From NCBI GenBank assembly GCA_963786395.1, contig CAWAZD010000010.1, positions 124,001 through 188,000 of the forward strand: a stretch of 64,000 nucleotides of DNA, in the 5' to 3' direction. Shown here one piece after another: positions 19,758 to 29,193 of this stretch (position 1 is its first letter; every line of letters starts with the position of its first letter). The stretch comes from Fen-1301 sp963786395 (lineage in GTDB: Bacteria; Bacteroidota; Ignavibacteria; Ignavibacteriales; Ignavibacteriaceae). The position numbers and the translations under genes are program-made. The notes under the pieces were generated by a model. It did no database searches, was not told the origin of the DNA, and saw only the letters and a list, made by a program, of their open reading frames with translations.

Positions 19758-22706
19758 TTGAAAAAGAGGGTTTTTCTTTTTACTGCTGTTATATTATTAA
19801 TAATATCCTCTATTTTTCTTTCATTTACAATCTTTAACGAATCGAAAAGACAAATCATTAAAGAATTTGATGAACACCAGTTATATGTTGCTAAAGATAT
19901 AAGTCTTGATCTGCAAACCAATCTCAATTCAATTGCCAGGAGTACAGAATATTTATCTTTTACAAAGGGGGATTTGGATTATAAGGACATTCTCAATAGA
20001 AAAGACATCTTTAAAAGCTTATATGATTCTTTTGTTGAATCGATATCGTTCTATGATCGTAACGGGAATCTTATTTGTTCAAATGGAGATAGTATAACAA
20101 AGCCTGGTAGGGAAAAAATAAATGAGCTTCAAAATGGTAAGTACTCTTTTATAATTGATGACGACGAAAAGCTTATGGGTGACAGTGGTATTATAAGTAA
20201 TTTCATTATTTATGTGCCTGTCCGTGAAATTGATAAGTCTAATAAAAGAAATTTGAACTTTGTATTAATGGCATTCCGTGTAAATGCGCCTAAGTTTTTC
20301 AGATCTAAAATTTTAAGCCGTAATCTTAATGAAGAAAAATTTGGTCTATGGGTTATTGACGATGAGCAAAATGTATTATTTCAATCAGATCATCCGGGTA
20401 TGGAGTCACTAAATATAAGCAAAATGACAGATATTTGTCTCAGCTGCCATGTCGAAAATTTATACCTTAACGAAATAATAGCTAATAATGAGGGGAACCT
20501 TAAATATTCAGTAAAAAATAGTCAGCCTAAAAATGCTTCATTTACTGCTATATTCTTAAATAATGAAAAATGGAAAATTGTTGTTACAACTCCAAGTTAT
20601 GAAGTAACAAAATATCTGACAAACGCGGCGTTCCAGACATTATTATTGCTAATATTAATAATTATTACCATGATAATATCAGCATGGTTCATAATAAAGT
20701 TTTTTAGACGTCATATTAAATCCAAAGAAGATATTAAACACCTTTCTGAGAAAAATATACTACTAAATAAAATTATTGATACCGAAGCTAAATACAAAGA
20801 ATTATTTGAGAATAACCCGGTACCGCTATGGGTTTATTCAGTTGATACATTGAAATTTATTATGGTTAATGATGCTGCCATAAACCATTATGGCTATACA
20901 AGGGAAGAATTCCTTTCTATGACCTTAAAAGATATTCGTCCGGAATACGAATTCCCCAGACTGGAGGCAAATCTTTCTCAACCGGAAACAGATATTAAAA
21001 TATCAGATTCCTGGATTCACCGGAAAAAAGATGGAACTTTGATAAATGTAGAAATAAATTCACACTCGTTACCGGATGGCGCGGGTGGACATTTACGACT
21101 TGTTATGGCTAAGGATGTTACTGAAACTAGAGCTTCAGAAGAAAAAATTAAATTGCTCGCGTATGCTCTTGAAAGTATAAATGAATGCATTACTATAACC
21201 GATCTTAATAATGTTCTTTCTTATGTTAACGGTGCTTTCTGCAAAGTTTACGGATATGGAAGAAATGAATTAATTGGAAAGCAAATAAGCAACGTTTTAA
21301 CACACAAAGATCCTGAACTGACAGAAAGCAATATCCGGAATTGCACCCTATCCGGCGAATGGAGAGGGGAATTATTAAATAGAAGAAAAAATGGTGAAGA
21401 ATTTCCTGTCTATTTATCGGCATCACCAATTAGGAATAATAAAGATGAAATTGTTGCTCTACTTGGTGTTTCTTTTGATATGACAGATATTAAACAGAAA
21501 GAAGAGGAATTAATTAGTGCAAAAGAGAAAGCAGAAGAAATGAGCAGATTAAAGTCAAGCTTTCTTGCTAATATGAGCCATGAATTACGTACGCCTATGA
21601 TTGGTATGCTTGGCTTTTCGGAAATATTAAAGAATGAATTAACAGAAAAAGATCATAAAAAGATGGCTGATGAAATATACATCAGCGGTCAAAGACTAAT
21701 GCAGACCTTAAATTTAGTTCTGGACTTGTCACGCATAGAGGCTAATAAACTGGAGATAAAACTCAGAGATTTAAATATTAGAGATGTAATTTTAAAAGCC
21801 ACCAAGATATTTGAACCGGTTACAAGAAACCAGAACCTTTATTTAAAACATAAATTCAGAAACGACAAAATTTATAGTATACTTGATGAATTGTTATTTA
21901 TAGGTATAATAAATAATTTACTTACAAATGCCATCAAGTTTACCAAATCAGGTGGTATCACAATTGAAGTAGATTTGGAGGAAAAAGGCAGGGATACCTG
22001 GGTGGTAATAAATGTAATAGACACCGGGATAGGAATTCCAATAGAATACCAACATGTTATTTTTCATGAATTCCGCCAGGTTAGTGAAGGGATGGGACGT
22101 AAATATGAAGGTACAGGATTAGGATTAACGATTACTAAAAAATCAATTGAATTAATGAATGGGACAATCTCAGTTACAAGTGAACCAGGGAAGGGATCCG
22201 TATTCTCAGTTAAATTTCCTGCTGTAGTTAAAGATGTAAATAACCTGATTATTATTAATAAAGAGGTATCACCTGTTGTATGTCAATATCAATCTATAAA
22301 CTTGCCTAAAATTTTACTGGTAGAAAATGACCGTATAAGTGTTAATGTAACTAATAGGGCATTAAAGGGTATCTGCAATATAGATTTAGCAGAAGACGGG
22401 GAGACAGCGGTCGAGTTTGCGGGTGAAGAAAAATATTCAGCCATTTTGATGGATATTAATCTTGGATATGGAATAAGCGGCATTGAGGCTGCACATTTGA
22501 TAAGGCAAATTGAAGGACATAAAAAAACACCTATTATTGCGCTTACTGCTTTTGCAATGAAAGATGATAAAGATCATTTCCTTTCAGTGGGAATGACACA
22601 TTATTTATCTAAACCATTCAAGCTTGATGATCTTAAAAGTTTAGTTATGGAAATATTAGAAACTAAGGCAGGTTCTACATCCTCAGTGATTGATAAACAA
22701 TTATAA
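19758..22706 (+). CDS. Membrane hybrid histidine kinase with periplasmic c-type heme motif (Cache-like-PAS-PAS-HisKA-HATPase-REC)
   Basis: Sensor kinase of 982 residues. TM1 is at about 5-25, a large periplasmic Cache-like domain at about 26-290, TM2 at about 292-318. The periplasmic part contains C227-L-S-C230-H231, a CxxCH cytochrome-c heme attachment motif, at nucleotides 20436-20450. Then two PAS domains, HisKA (FLANMSHELRTPMIGMLGFS), HATPase_c (GIINNLLTNAIKFTKSGG, DTGIGIPIEY, GTGLGLTITKKS) and a C-terminal receiver (ILLVENDRIS, phospho-acceptor in AILMDINLGYG, LSKPF). The start is TTG at 19758, chosen because GAGGGAG lies 6-12 bases upstream and the signal anchor begins there. A redox or gas-sensing role is inferred from the heme motif only. 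Confidence 0.9.
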   Translation: MKKRVFLFTAVILLIISSIFLSFTIFNESKRQIIKEFDEHQLYVAKDISLDLQTNLNSIARSTEYLSFTKGDLDYKDILNRKDIFKSLYDSFVESISFYDRNGNLICSNGDSITKPGREKINELQNGKYSFIIDDDEKLMGDSGIISNFIIYVPVREIDKSNKRNLNFVLMAFRVNAPKFFRSKILSRNLNEEKFGLWVIDDEQNVLFQSDHPGMESLNISKMTDICLSCHVENLYLNEIIANNEGNLKYSVKNSQPKNASFTAIFLNNEKWKIVVTTPSYEVTKYLTNAAFQTLLLLILIIITMIISAWFIIKFFRRHIKSKEDIKHLSEKNILLNKIIDTEAKYKELFENNPVPLWVYSVDTLKFIMVNDAAINHYGYTREEFLSMTLKDIRPEYEFPRLEANLSQPETDIKISDSWIHRKKDGTLINVEINSHSLPDGAGGHLRLVMAKDVTETRASEEKIKLLAYALESINECITITDLNNVLSYVNGAFCKVYGYGRNELIGKQISNVLTHKDPELTESNIRNCTLSGEWRGELLNRRKNGEEFPVYLSASPIRNNKDEIVALLGVSFDMTDIKQKEEELISAKEKAEEMSRLKSSFLANMSHELRTPMIGMLGFSEILKNELTEKDHKKMADEIYISGQRLMQTLNLVLDLSRIEANKLEIKLRDLNIRDVILKATKIFEPVTRNQNLYLKHKFRNDKIYSILDELLFIGIINNLLTNAIKFTKSGGITIEVDLEEKGRDTWVVINVIDTGIGIPIEYQHVIFHEFRQVSEGMGRKYEGTGLGLTITKKSIELMNGTISVTSEPGKGSVFSVKFPAVVKDVNNLIIINKEVSPVVCQYQSINLPKILLVENDRISVNVTNRALKGICNIDLAEDGETAVEFAGEEKYSAILMDINLGYGISGIEAAHLIRQIEGHKKTPIIALTAFAMKDDKDHFLSVGMTHYLSKPFKLDDLKSLVMEILETKAGSTSSVIDKQL

Positions 22707-22881
22707 TAATTTTGTCACCCCGCGCTTGCCCGCCGCAGGAGAGGGAAGGCGGAAATCAATGCAACTTTTTTCATCCCATACACCATTTTGTCATCCCCTT
22801 AATTAAAGTCAAATATAATTTGTAAGAATGCAGTCACCCACGGGAATAACATTTCATAGTTAAATTGAGTAATTTTGCGGT
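22707..22881. other. Intergenic stretch with degenerate dispersed repeats
   Basis: Contains GTCACCCCGCGCTTGCCCGCCGCAGG-type text near 22714 and GTCATCCCCTTAATTAAAG near 22790, which resemble decayed copies of small genomic repeats. No ORF and no RNA gene recognised. Confidence 0.4.
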
Positions 22882-23907
22882 ATGAAGAAAAGTAAGTCTA
22901 TGTTCATTGTACTTAGTTCATTCGTAGCTGCGCAGCTTGCATGGATGGGGCTGTTAGTTTTATGGATTTACTGGTATGTTTCAAATTATATTATATTTAA
23001 ACAGGTTGGTGACAAGCTTTCACCTCAGATTGTAATCAACGGTACCAAAGTAGGAGTGTTTGTAATTGGTATAGTTATGATTGTGGGACTTGCAGTAGCT
23101 CTTGTTATTATTTTCAGGAACCTGCTTGTGCAGAGGAAACTTACCGGACTGTATGATAACTTTATAGCCAACATTACGCATGAACTTAAATCTCCGTTAT
23201 CATCTATTCAGCTGTATCTTGAAACTCTTTCATCTAAAAAACTTTCTGCTGAAAAGCAGAAGGAATTTTTTGCTATTATGGCAAAGGACACTACACGACT
23301 GCACAAACTGATCAATTCAATCCTTGAGGTTTCACGCCTGGAACAAAAAAGAGTTGCTCACAATTTTCATATATACGATGCAGATACAATTTTCCGTCAG
23401 ATAATTGATAACTCGCAAAAACATTTTAATCTTCCGGATGGTGTAGTAAAAATAGAAGGGAAGACCGGGCAGGATTGTGTTATTGATAAAGAAGCTATGC
23501 AGATTGTTTTTGATAACTTCACCGATAATGCCGTTAAATATACTACCGGTAATGTGAAAATAAATATCAGGCTGCACAAAACCCTTAAGAAAATAGTAAT
23601 TGAATTTTCGGACAAGGGGATTGGTATAGGGCTGCTAGACCAGAAAACAATCTTCAACAAGTTTCAGAGAGTAAATAATAAAGCTATCCCAAATGTAAAG
23701 GGCACAGGATTAGGACTTTATTGGGTGAAAGAAATTATAAGACAGCACGGCGGCAAGGCATCCGTTAAAAGCGATGGGCTTACCAGAGGAACTACTTTTG
23801 TTATTGAACTGCCGATTTATATGGCATCAAGAAAAATGTACATTAGATCCCTGCTTAGAGGGACAGACAGAAAAGAACGTTTTATGGAGACCCCGGATGG
23901 AGAATGA
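22882..23907 (+). CDS. Membrane sensor histidine kinase of an OmpR-type two-component pair
   Basis: Inner-membrane kinase of 341 residues with two N-terminal TM helices (about 8-33 and 50-77) and a very short periplasmic loop. HisKA follows (NFIANITHELKSPLSSIQLYLETL, phospho-His in THELKSP), then HATPase_c (NFTDNAVKYT, FSDKGIGIGLLDQ, GTGLGLYWVKEIIRQHGG). The short loop argues against sensing a periplasmic ligand; membrane or cytoplasmic sensing is more likely. The 3' end overlaps the response regulator start by 11 bp, so the two are translationally coupled. Confidence 0.9.
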   Translation: MKKSKSMFIVLSSFVAAQLAWMGLLVLWIYWYVSNYIIFKQVGDKLSPQIVINGTKVGVFVIGIVMIVGLAVALVIIFRNLLVQRKLTGLYDNFIANITHELKSPLSSIQLYLETLSSKKLSAEKQKEFFAIMAKDTTRLHKLINSILEVSRLEQKRVAHNFHIYDADTIFRQIIDNSQKHFNLPDGVVKIEGKTGQDCVIDKEAMQIVFDNFTDNAVKYTTGNVKINIRLHKTLKKIVIEFSDKGIGIGLLDQKTIFNKFQRVNNKAIPNVKGTGLGLYWVKEIIRQHGGKASVKSDGLTRGTTFVIELPIYMASRKMYIRSLLRGTDRKERFMETPDGE

Positions 23908-24610
23908 ATTTAAAGGTTCGCGGATACTTCTGGTTGAAGATGAAGAAACTCTTGCCCTGGGTTTGGAATTCAATCTTACAGATGAGGGCTATTCAGTCGA
24001 ATGGGCTAAAGATGGAAAACAGGCACTTGAATTTTTTAAGTCGGGTTCATATGACCTTATCCTGCTTGATATAATGCTTCCATATTTCGATGGGTTCGAG
24101 ATTGCAGAAATAGTGCGTGCCACATCTCCTCAAATGCCAATACTGATGCTTACTGCCAGGACCTCAGTGCAAGACAAGGTTAAAGGTCTGGAGCATGGTG
24201 CGGATGATTATATGACAAAACCCTTTCATCTTGAAGAATTACTCCTTCGTATTAAAGGAATGCTTAAAAGAAAAACCTGGTATAATGAGGCAGCAATACA
24301 AAACCCCGTTTATAAGTTCGGTAAAAACGAAATTAACTTTGAGAACCTTAGTTGTTTGGTAGGAGGCAGGAAATTCAATCTTACACAGCGTGAAGCAATG
24401 GTGATGAAATATCTTATTGAAAGACAGGGGAAGATTGTCTCCAGGAAGGAACTGCTTGAGAATGTCTGGCATATAAGTCCTGAGGTTGAAACACGTACAG
24501 TAGATATATTCATTTCCCGTTTAAGGAAATATTTTGAACCTGATCCTGAGAATCCTGTTTATATAATTTCTGTCCGCAATGCCGGCTATCTATTCAATGA
24601 AGAATCGTAG
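23897..24610 (+). CDS. OmpR/PhoB-family response regulator
   Basis: Transcription regulator of 237 residues: receiver domain (ILLVEDEETLALGLEF; phospho-acceptor D58 in LILLDIMLPYFDGF; LTARTS; K in YMTKPFH) and C-terminal winged helix (FNLTQREAMVMKYLIERQG, SRKELLENVWH, RTVDIFISRLRKYFE). The ATG at 23897 (MENEFKGSRILLVEDE) is preferred to an upstream in-frame ATG at 23774 inside the kinase gene. Partner of the preceding kinase; regulon unknown. Confidence 0.93.
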   Translation: MENEFKGSRILLVEDEETLALGLEFNLTDEGYSVEWAKDGKQALEFFKSGSYDLILLDIMLPYFDGFEIAEIVRATSPQMPILMLTARTSVQDKVKGLEHGADDYMTKPFHLEELLLRIKGMLKRKTWYNEAAIQNPVYKFGKNEINFENLSCLVGGRKFNLTQREAMVMKYLIERQGKIVSRKELLENVWHISPEVETRTVDIFISRLRKYFEPDPENPVYIISVRNAGYLFNEES

Positions 24611-24670
24611 ATCAACCTCTGTGTTTCTCTGTGGTCTCCGTGTTGAGTGTTGCTCATGACATATTTATCT
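24611..24670. repeat. Small dispersed sequence CTCTGTGTTTCTCTGTGG
   Basis: The 60-bp gap between the convergent regulator and CDF genes carries CTCTGTGTTTCTCTGTGGTC, a low-complexity word that recurs in many bacterial intergenic regions. No clear terminator hairpin. Confidence 0.3.
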
Positions 24671-25582
24671 TCATTCCGCGGAACAATTATGCAGCGAATC
24701 ATTTGTTAGTACTGTATTCTCAATCTGCAATGTAGAATGCGAAATTCCGAATCGATGACGAAGAACATCGGCAGTTTCACACAGGAAATTATCATTAGAT
24801 GTAATAGCGGGTATTATCAGGTGAGCAGTTAAAGCATATTCTGTTGTACTCATTGCCCAGATGTGAAGATCATGTACATCGGTAACACCGGGCAAAGTTC
24901 TAAGATACATTCGCACATCCTCCGTGTGTATATGTCCCGGTACGGCATCCATTGAAAGTAAAACAGAGTCCTTCAATAATCCCCAGGTACCTATAGTAAT
25001 TACTACAAGAATAAGAATGCTGACAGCAGGATCAATCCATATCCAGCCGGTAAAAACTATTATTAATCCTCCGGCTGCAACTCCAAGCGAAACGGCAGCA
25101 TCAGCAGCCATGTGTAAAAACGCGCCTTTAATATTAAGATCTCTGTCTTTACCTTTAAAGAAGAGGAGCGCGGTAATACCGTTAATTATTACACCTGCGA
25201 AAGCAACAAGCATCATTGTAATTCCTGGAACGGGTTCGGGATGAAGAAATTTCCTTATCGCTTCAAAGGAAATTCCGCCAACAACCAAAAGCAGAAGTAT
25301 GCCGTTAACCAATGCTGCCAGAATGGTCGATTTTAGGAATCCATATGTTCTTCTATTTGTAAAGGAAGATTTAGCAAGATATCCAGCCCCCCATGCTAGC
25401 AGCAAACCCAGTACATCGCTCAAATTATGTCCGGCGTCTGCAATTAGTGACATTGAATGAATCATTAGACCATAGGATGCTTCAATAATAACGTATGTTA
25501 CATTCAACGCTATGCCTAATGCAAAGGCATTGTTATAATTTATTGCCGGTTGAGAAACCGTATTACTATGATTATGACTCAT
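24671..25582 (-). CDS. Cation diffusion facilitator (CzcD/ZitB-type) metal exporter
   Basis: Inner-membrane proton-coupled exporter of divalent metals, probably zinc-like. 303 residues, six predicted TM helices, a His-containing N-terminus (MSHNHSN) and a C-terminal cytoplasmic domain (GHIHTEDVRMYLRTLPGVTDVHDLHIWAMS). The two metal-site motifs are canonical: HNLSD in TM2 (after IADAG) and HMAAD in TM5, both HxxxD. Encoded downstream of, and overlapping by 11 bp, a second CDF-like membrane protein, so the two are translationally coupled. Confidence 0.93.
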   Translation of the reverse strand: MSHNHSNTVSQPAINYNNAFALGIALNVTYVIIEASYGLMIHSMSLIADAGHNLSDVLGLLLAWGAGYLAKSSFTNRRTYGFLKSTILAALVNGILLLLVVGGISFEAIRKFLHPEPVPGITMMLVAFAGVIINGITALLFFKGKDRDLNIKGAFLHMAADAAVSLGVAAGGLIIVFTGWIWIDPAVSILILVVITIGTWGLLKDSVLLSMDAVPGHIHTEDVRMYLRTLPGVTDVHDLHIWAMSTTEYALTAHLIIPAITSNDNFLCETADVLRHRFGISHSTLQIENTVLTNDSLHNCSAE

Positions 25583-26153
25583 TAGCTGCTAATTTTTTAC
25601 TGCCTAATTTAATTATTTTGAAAGCTCCTTTAACAACAAAATAAAATACCACAAGTCCTATAACCAGGTCAGGCTTGTTGGATTTCGTCAGATAGACAAG
25701 TACACCCGCCAGTATAACGCCAAAATTAACTATTACATCATTTGAAGTGCAAATCTTACTTGCGGTTATATGCGCTTCTTTATTTTTATGCTTCATTAAA
25801 AGATAAAGCGAAACAGTGTTTGCCGATAATGCTAACATAGATACAATTATCATTGTATAAAAATCGGGAACAACACCCGGAAATACAAATCTTCTAATCA
25901 CTTCTGAAATTCCAACCAGAGCAAGAAGCAGCTGTGAATATCCGCTTGCAAGAGCAACCCTTTTTTTCATAATCAGAGTTTTACCCGAGACATAAAGACT
26001 TAGCCCGTATACAAATGCATCAGATAGCATATCAAGGGAGTCGGCTGTTAAACCCATTGAACCTGACAAAATTCCTGCGGCAATTTCTATCAGGAAAAAT
26101 GATAGGTTAATCAGAAGTACTATTATAAGTAATTTCTTTTCAGGCATATTCAA
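25572..26153 (-). CDS. CDF-like cation transporter, membrane domain only, atypical metal site
   Basis: 193-residue membrane protein with CDF-type TM bundle (ADSLDMLSDAFVYGLSLYVSG, SANTVSLYLLMKHKNKEAHI, TASKICTSNDVIVNFGVIL) but no cytoplasmic C-terminal domain. The two metal-site motifs are DMLSD (DxxxD) and CTSND (CxxxD) instead of HxxxD, so selectivity should differ from its neighbour. First gene of a two-gene unit; its stop overlaps the start of the full-length CDF. It could act alone or with its partner; substrate not predictable. Confidence 0.82.
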   Translation of the reverse strand: MNMPEKKLLIIVLLINLSFFLIEIAAGILSGSMGLTADSLDMLSDAFVYGLSLYVSGKTLIMKKRVALASGYSQLLLALVGISEVIRRFVFPGVVPDFYTMIIVSMLALSANTVSLYLLMKHKNKEAHITASKICTSNDVIVNFGVILAGVLVYLTKSNKPDLVIGLVVFYFVVKGAFKIIKLGSKKLAANES

Positions 26154-26332
26154 AAATACTAATTAATATTAATAAACCGGTTAATTCTAAAAACAATTGA
26201 AAACCTATTGACAATAAAATAAAAAGGAAATAATTTCTGTTGAGATTAAATTGTAAGGATGAGTATTCATTGTATGAGTCTATCAACTTAGATGGTGCTT
26301 AAAATATTATTTCATAGGAGTATTCTGTTAAA

Positions 26333-26953
26333 ATGAAAAAGCCTGAACCTATAACTACTTTATTTACTGACATTGGAGGAGTTCTGCTTTCAAACGGATG
26401 GGATCGTAAAGCCCGTGCGGCTGCGGCTGTCAGGTTCCATCTTGAGTTAGAAGAACTGAACGAGCGCCATCATCTTACTTTTGATACATATGAATCGGGA
26501 AAACTTGATCTTGAAGAATACCTTAGCCGTGTCGTTTTTTATGAGAAACGTCAGTTCACTAAAAAGCAGTTCAGGGAATTTATGTTTTCAAAATCAGATC
26601 CCTATCCTGAAATGCTGGATTTGGTGCGAAAAATAAAGGAGAGGTATAAAATAAAAATCGGAGTGATCAGTAATGAGGGTCGTGAACTGAATGCTTACCG
26701 TATAAAGAAATTCGAACTTGGTAACTTTGTGGATTTCTTTATATCATCCTGTTATGTTCATTTCCGTAAACCTGATGCTGACATTTTCCGGGTGGCGCTC
26801 GATATTGCGCATGTCCCAAAAGAACAAGTGGTTTACCTGGAAGACAGAATGCTGTTTGTAAAAGTTGCACAGGGACTTGGCATAAGGACAATTCATCATA
26901 CTGATTTTGAAACAACAAAAAAACAACTTGGTGATTTAGGATTGAAAGTTTAA
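26333..26953 (+). CDS. HAD-superfamily hydrolase (HAD-IA-like)
   Basis: Cytoplasmic HAD-like hydrolase of 206 residues. Motif I is FTDIGGVLLSNGWD near residue 11 (the usual second Asp is Gly, as in many epoxide-hydrolase-like or YihX-like HADs). Motif II/III are IGVISNEGRELN and a Lys in FRKPDADIFRVAL, and motif IV is VYLEDRMLFVKVAQGLG. The substrate is unknown; close family members dephosphorylate sugar phosphates. Solitary gene with an AGGAG-like site upstream (ATAGGAGTATTCTGTTAAA). Confidence 0.85.
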   Translation: MKKPEPITTLFTDIGGVLLSNGWDRKARAAAAVRFHLELEELNERHHLTFDTYESGKLDLEEYLSRVVFYEKRQFTKKQFREFMFSKSDPYPEMLDLVRKIKERYKIKIGVISNEGRELNAYRIKKFELGNFVDFFISSCYVHFRKPDADIFRVALDIAHVPKEQVVYLEDRMLFVKVAQGLGIRTIHHTDFETTKKQLGDLGLKV

Positions 26954-27226
26954 TAAGTATGAGTTTATGACTGCCGCAGTTTCCCTAGTGATAGTTTACC
27001 TGTTTAATTAGTAAGATCAAACCAATTACAAACAAAAAACTTTCATCTCGAAGAGTTTTTATGGGGGCTAAAAGAGTAATCGTTCGGGCATTCTTCGATA
27101 TCATGATTTTAAAATAACACATTTAGGTCATTTACATTTATTCTCCAATATTTTACTTATAGAGGTAAAATCAATTATTGTGTTTCTTTTAATAGAATAA
27201 GCAATTTTAAATAAAATGGAGGAACA

Positions 27227-29053
27227 ATGTTTTTAAGATACATATTTGTGCTCTTGTTTATAGTATTAGCATCAAACTTTACAATGGTGCACTCAGAAAC
27301 GGAGCCCAACAATACATGGGCCCAAGCCAATCCTATAAATGTGAATGGTTCTGATAATGGTACGCTAAGTGACCAGAATGATAATGTTGACTGGAGGAAG
27401 GTAACATTACCATCAGATGGGAAATTGGTAGTAGCAACATTAGCGAGCGCAGGTCTTGAGATTGATAATTACATTTATGATCAGGATGGAACATCAATAA
27501 TTGCGCAATATGCTTATGGCGGTTCTCACGATTGGGATACTTCTTACTTTGTTAATATGATCGCCGGTACTTATTATATTAAAACTTTTGCATATTCCGG
27601 TTCGGGGTCATATACCTTAACTAATCATTTTTATACTGCTAATAATCAGAACGATCCTGAAAATAATGATTCAGCTTTAGTTGCATCTTCGCTAAATCTA
27701 AATGGAAGCGCAACCGGTCATCTTGGTTATTATTCAATGGGCTACACCGATACACAGGATTGGTGGAAAGTGACTGTTCCTTCAGACGGGGAACTGATAA
27801 TTGCAACATTGTCAGATCCAACGGTTGAGATTGATAACTATATTTATGATCAGGATGGAAAATCTCTGCTTGCGCAATATGCATACGGTGGGTCGCATAC
27901 CTGGGATACTGCATACTTTGTTAATCTTGTTCCCGGGACATATTATATCAAATCATATTGCTACAACGGGTATGGCGGTTATTCAATAACAAATCATTTT
28001 ATCTCTGCAAATCTACAAAATGATTCGGAACCAAATGATTCTGCCTCAATTGCAATACAATTAGCACTTAATGGAAATTCCACCGGTCATCTGGGTTTTT
28101 ATTCTATGGGGCATACTGATTTGGAAGACTGGAGAAAAATTACTGTGCCCTCAGACGGGGAATTAGTGATTGCCACATTTTCAGATCCCACCATTGAAAT
28201 AGATAATTATATTTATGATAAGGACCGAAAAACTATGATTGCGAGTTATGCATACTCTGGTTCTCATCAATGGGACACTACATATTTTCCCAACCTGACT
28301 CCTGGAACATATTACATTAGAACCCTGGACTTTAGCGGTTATGGGGCATATACAATTGCAGATAATTTTATTCCTGCTCAATATGAGAATGATCCGGAAC
28401 CGAATGATTCTATTCCAATCGCCAAAGGCATTGCATTAAATACTGTAAGAAGCGGGCATTTGCATTATTATAATCAGGGGAAATATGATAATAATGATTG
28501 TTTTTCTTTCACTATAAACACTGTATGGGACACCTTGTTCATAAGAACCGACAGCAGCCCTTCTTTGGAATTGGATTTTAACTTATATAATAGCGATGGC
28601 ATTCAGATTGCCCATTCCGGTCAGTACGGTACTACGGAACTTCTTGCCTATCCTAATTTACCAGCGGGGAAATATTATGTAAACGTATATTGTTTTAGTG
28701 GCTATGGTTCATACTTGTTGATGGTTACAAACTCACGTCCCGCAGGTCCATTGGTTAGTGTGAAAAGTGAAACAGCTAAATTAATCCCATCGGAATTTGA
28801 GTTAAAACAAAATTATCCGAATCCATTTAATCCATCAACAAAAATACAGTACAGTGTTACAGTTAGAGGCATAGTTTCATTAAGAGTATTTGATATCCTT
28901 GGCAGGGAGGCAGCAATATTAGTAAACGAATTGAAAGACGCCGGAACTTATGAAGTGAACTTTGATGGTTCCAGGTTAGCATCCGGATTATATATATACA
29001 TGTTAAAAGCAGGAAACTTTAGTGCTACCCGAAAAATGATGCTGGTAAAATAA
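27227..29053 (+). CDS. T9SS-exported protein with four PPC (pre-peptidase C-terminal) domains
   Basis: Secreted 608-residue protein: signal peptide (about 1-24, ending MVHS), four tandem about 120-residue units of the form ETEPNDS-A-NG---GHLG---D-DWWKVTVPSDGELIIATLSDP--EIDNYIYDQDG, then a T9SS sorting domain from about residue 525 (KQNYPNPFNPSTKIQYSV, ending KMMLVK). PPC-type jelly-roll domains usually flank secreted peptidases; here there is no peptidase, only the repeats. A strong ribosome site (GGAGG at 27218) sits 4 bases before ATG. Probably a surface or secreted binding protein. Frame intact. Confidence 0.88.
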   Translation: MFLRYIFVLLFIVLASNFTMVHSETEPNNTWAQANPINVNGSDNGTLSDQNDNVDWRKVTLPSDGKLVVATLASAGLEIDNYIYDQDGTSIIAQYAYGGSHDWDTSYFVNMIAGTYYIKTFAYSGSGSYTLTNHFYTANNQNDPENNDSALVASSLNLNGSATGHLGYYSMGYTDTQDWWKVTVPSDGELIIATLSDPTVEIDNYIYDQDGKSLLAQYAYGGSHTWDTAYFVNLVPGTYYIKSYCYNGYGGYSITNHFISANLQNDSEPNDSASIAIQLALNGNSTGHLGFYSMGHTDLEDWRKITVPSDGELVIATFSDPTIEIDNYIYDKDRKTMIASYAYSGSHQWDTTYFPNLTPGTYYIRTLDFSGYGAYTIADNFIPAQYENDPEPNDSIPIAKGIALNTVRSGHLHYYNQGKYDNNDCFSFTINTVWDTLFIRTDSSPSLELDFNLYNSDGIQIAHSGQYGTTELLAYPNLPAGKYYVNVYCFSGYGSYLLMVTNSRPAGPLVSVKSETAKLIPSEFELKQNYPNPFNPSTKIQYSVTVRGIVSLRVFDILGREAAILVNELKDAGTYEVNFDGSRLASGLYIYMLKAGNFSATRKMMLVK

Positions 29054-29084
29054 TACCGACTAAGCATTCACTATTCTATTAGAG

Positions 29085-29114
29085 TCAGGCGGAGTTTAGT
29101 GATACTCCGTCTGA
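29085..29114 (+). terminator. Hairpin after the PPC-repeat gene
   Basis: Stem TCAGGCGGAGT / ACTCCGTCTGA (one G-U pair) with an 8-base loop, 32 bp after the stop at 29053. There is no strong T-run after it, so it is only a probable terminator or a 3' mRNA stabiliser. Confidence 0.5.
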
Positions 29115-29193
29115 ACTCCTTCATACAAATTTCACTAGATTGATGGGATTAAATAATAAGAAGATTAATTGCTCATCTAATTTATAATAGTGG

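Noticed and set aside
23774..23896. Upstream in-frame ATG of the OmpR regulator
   Set aside because: The extension lies in the kinase gene and adds residues not found in receiver domains; the ATG at 23897 opens directly into the receiver fold.
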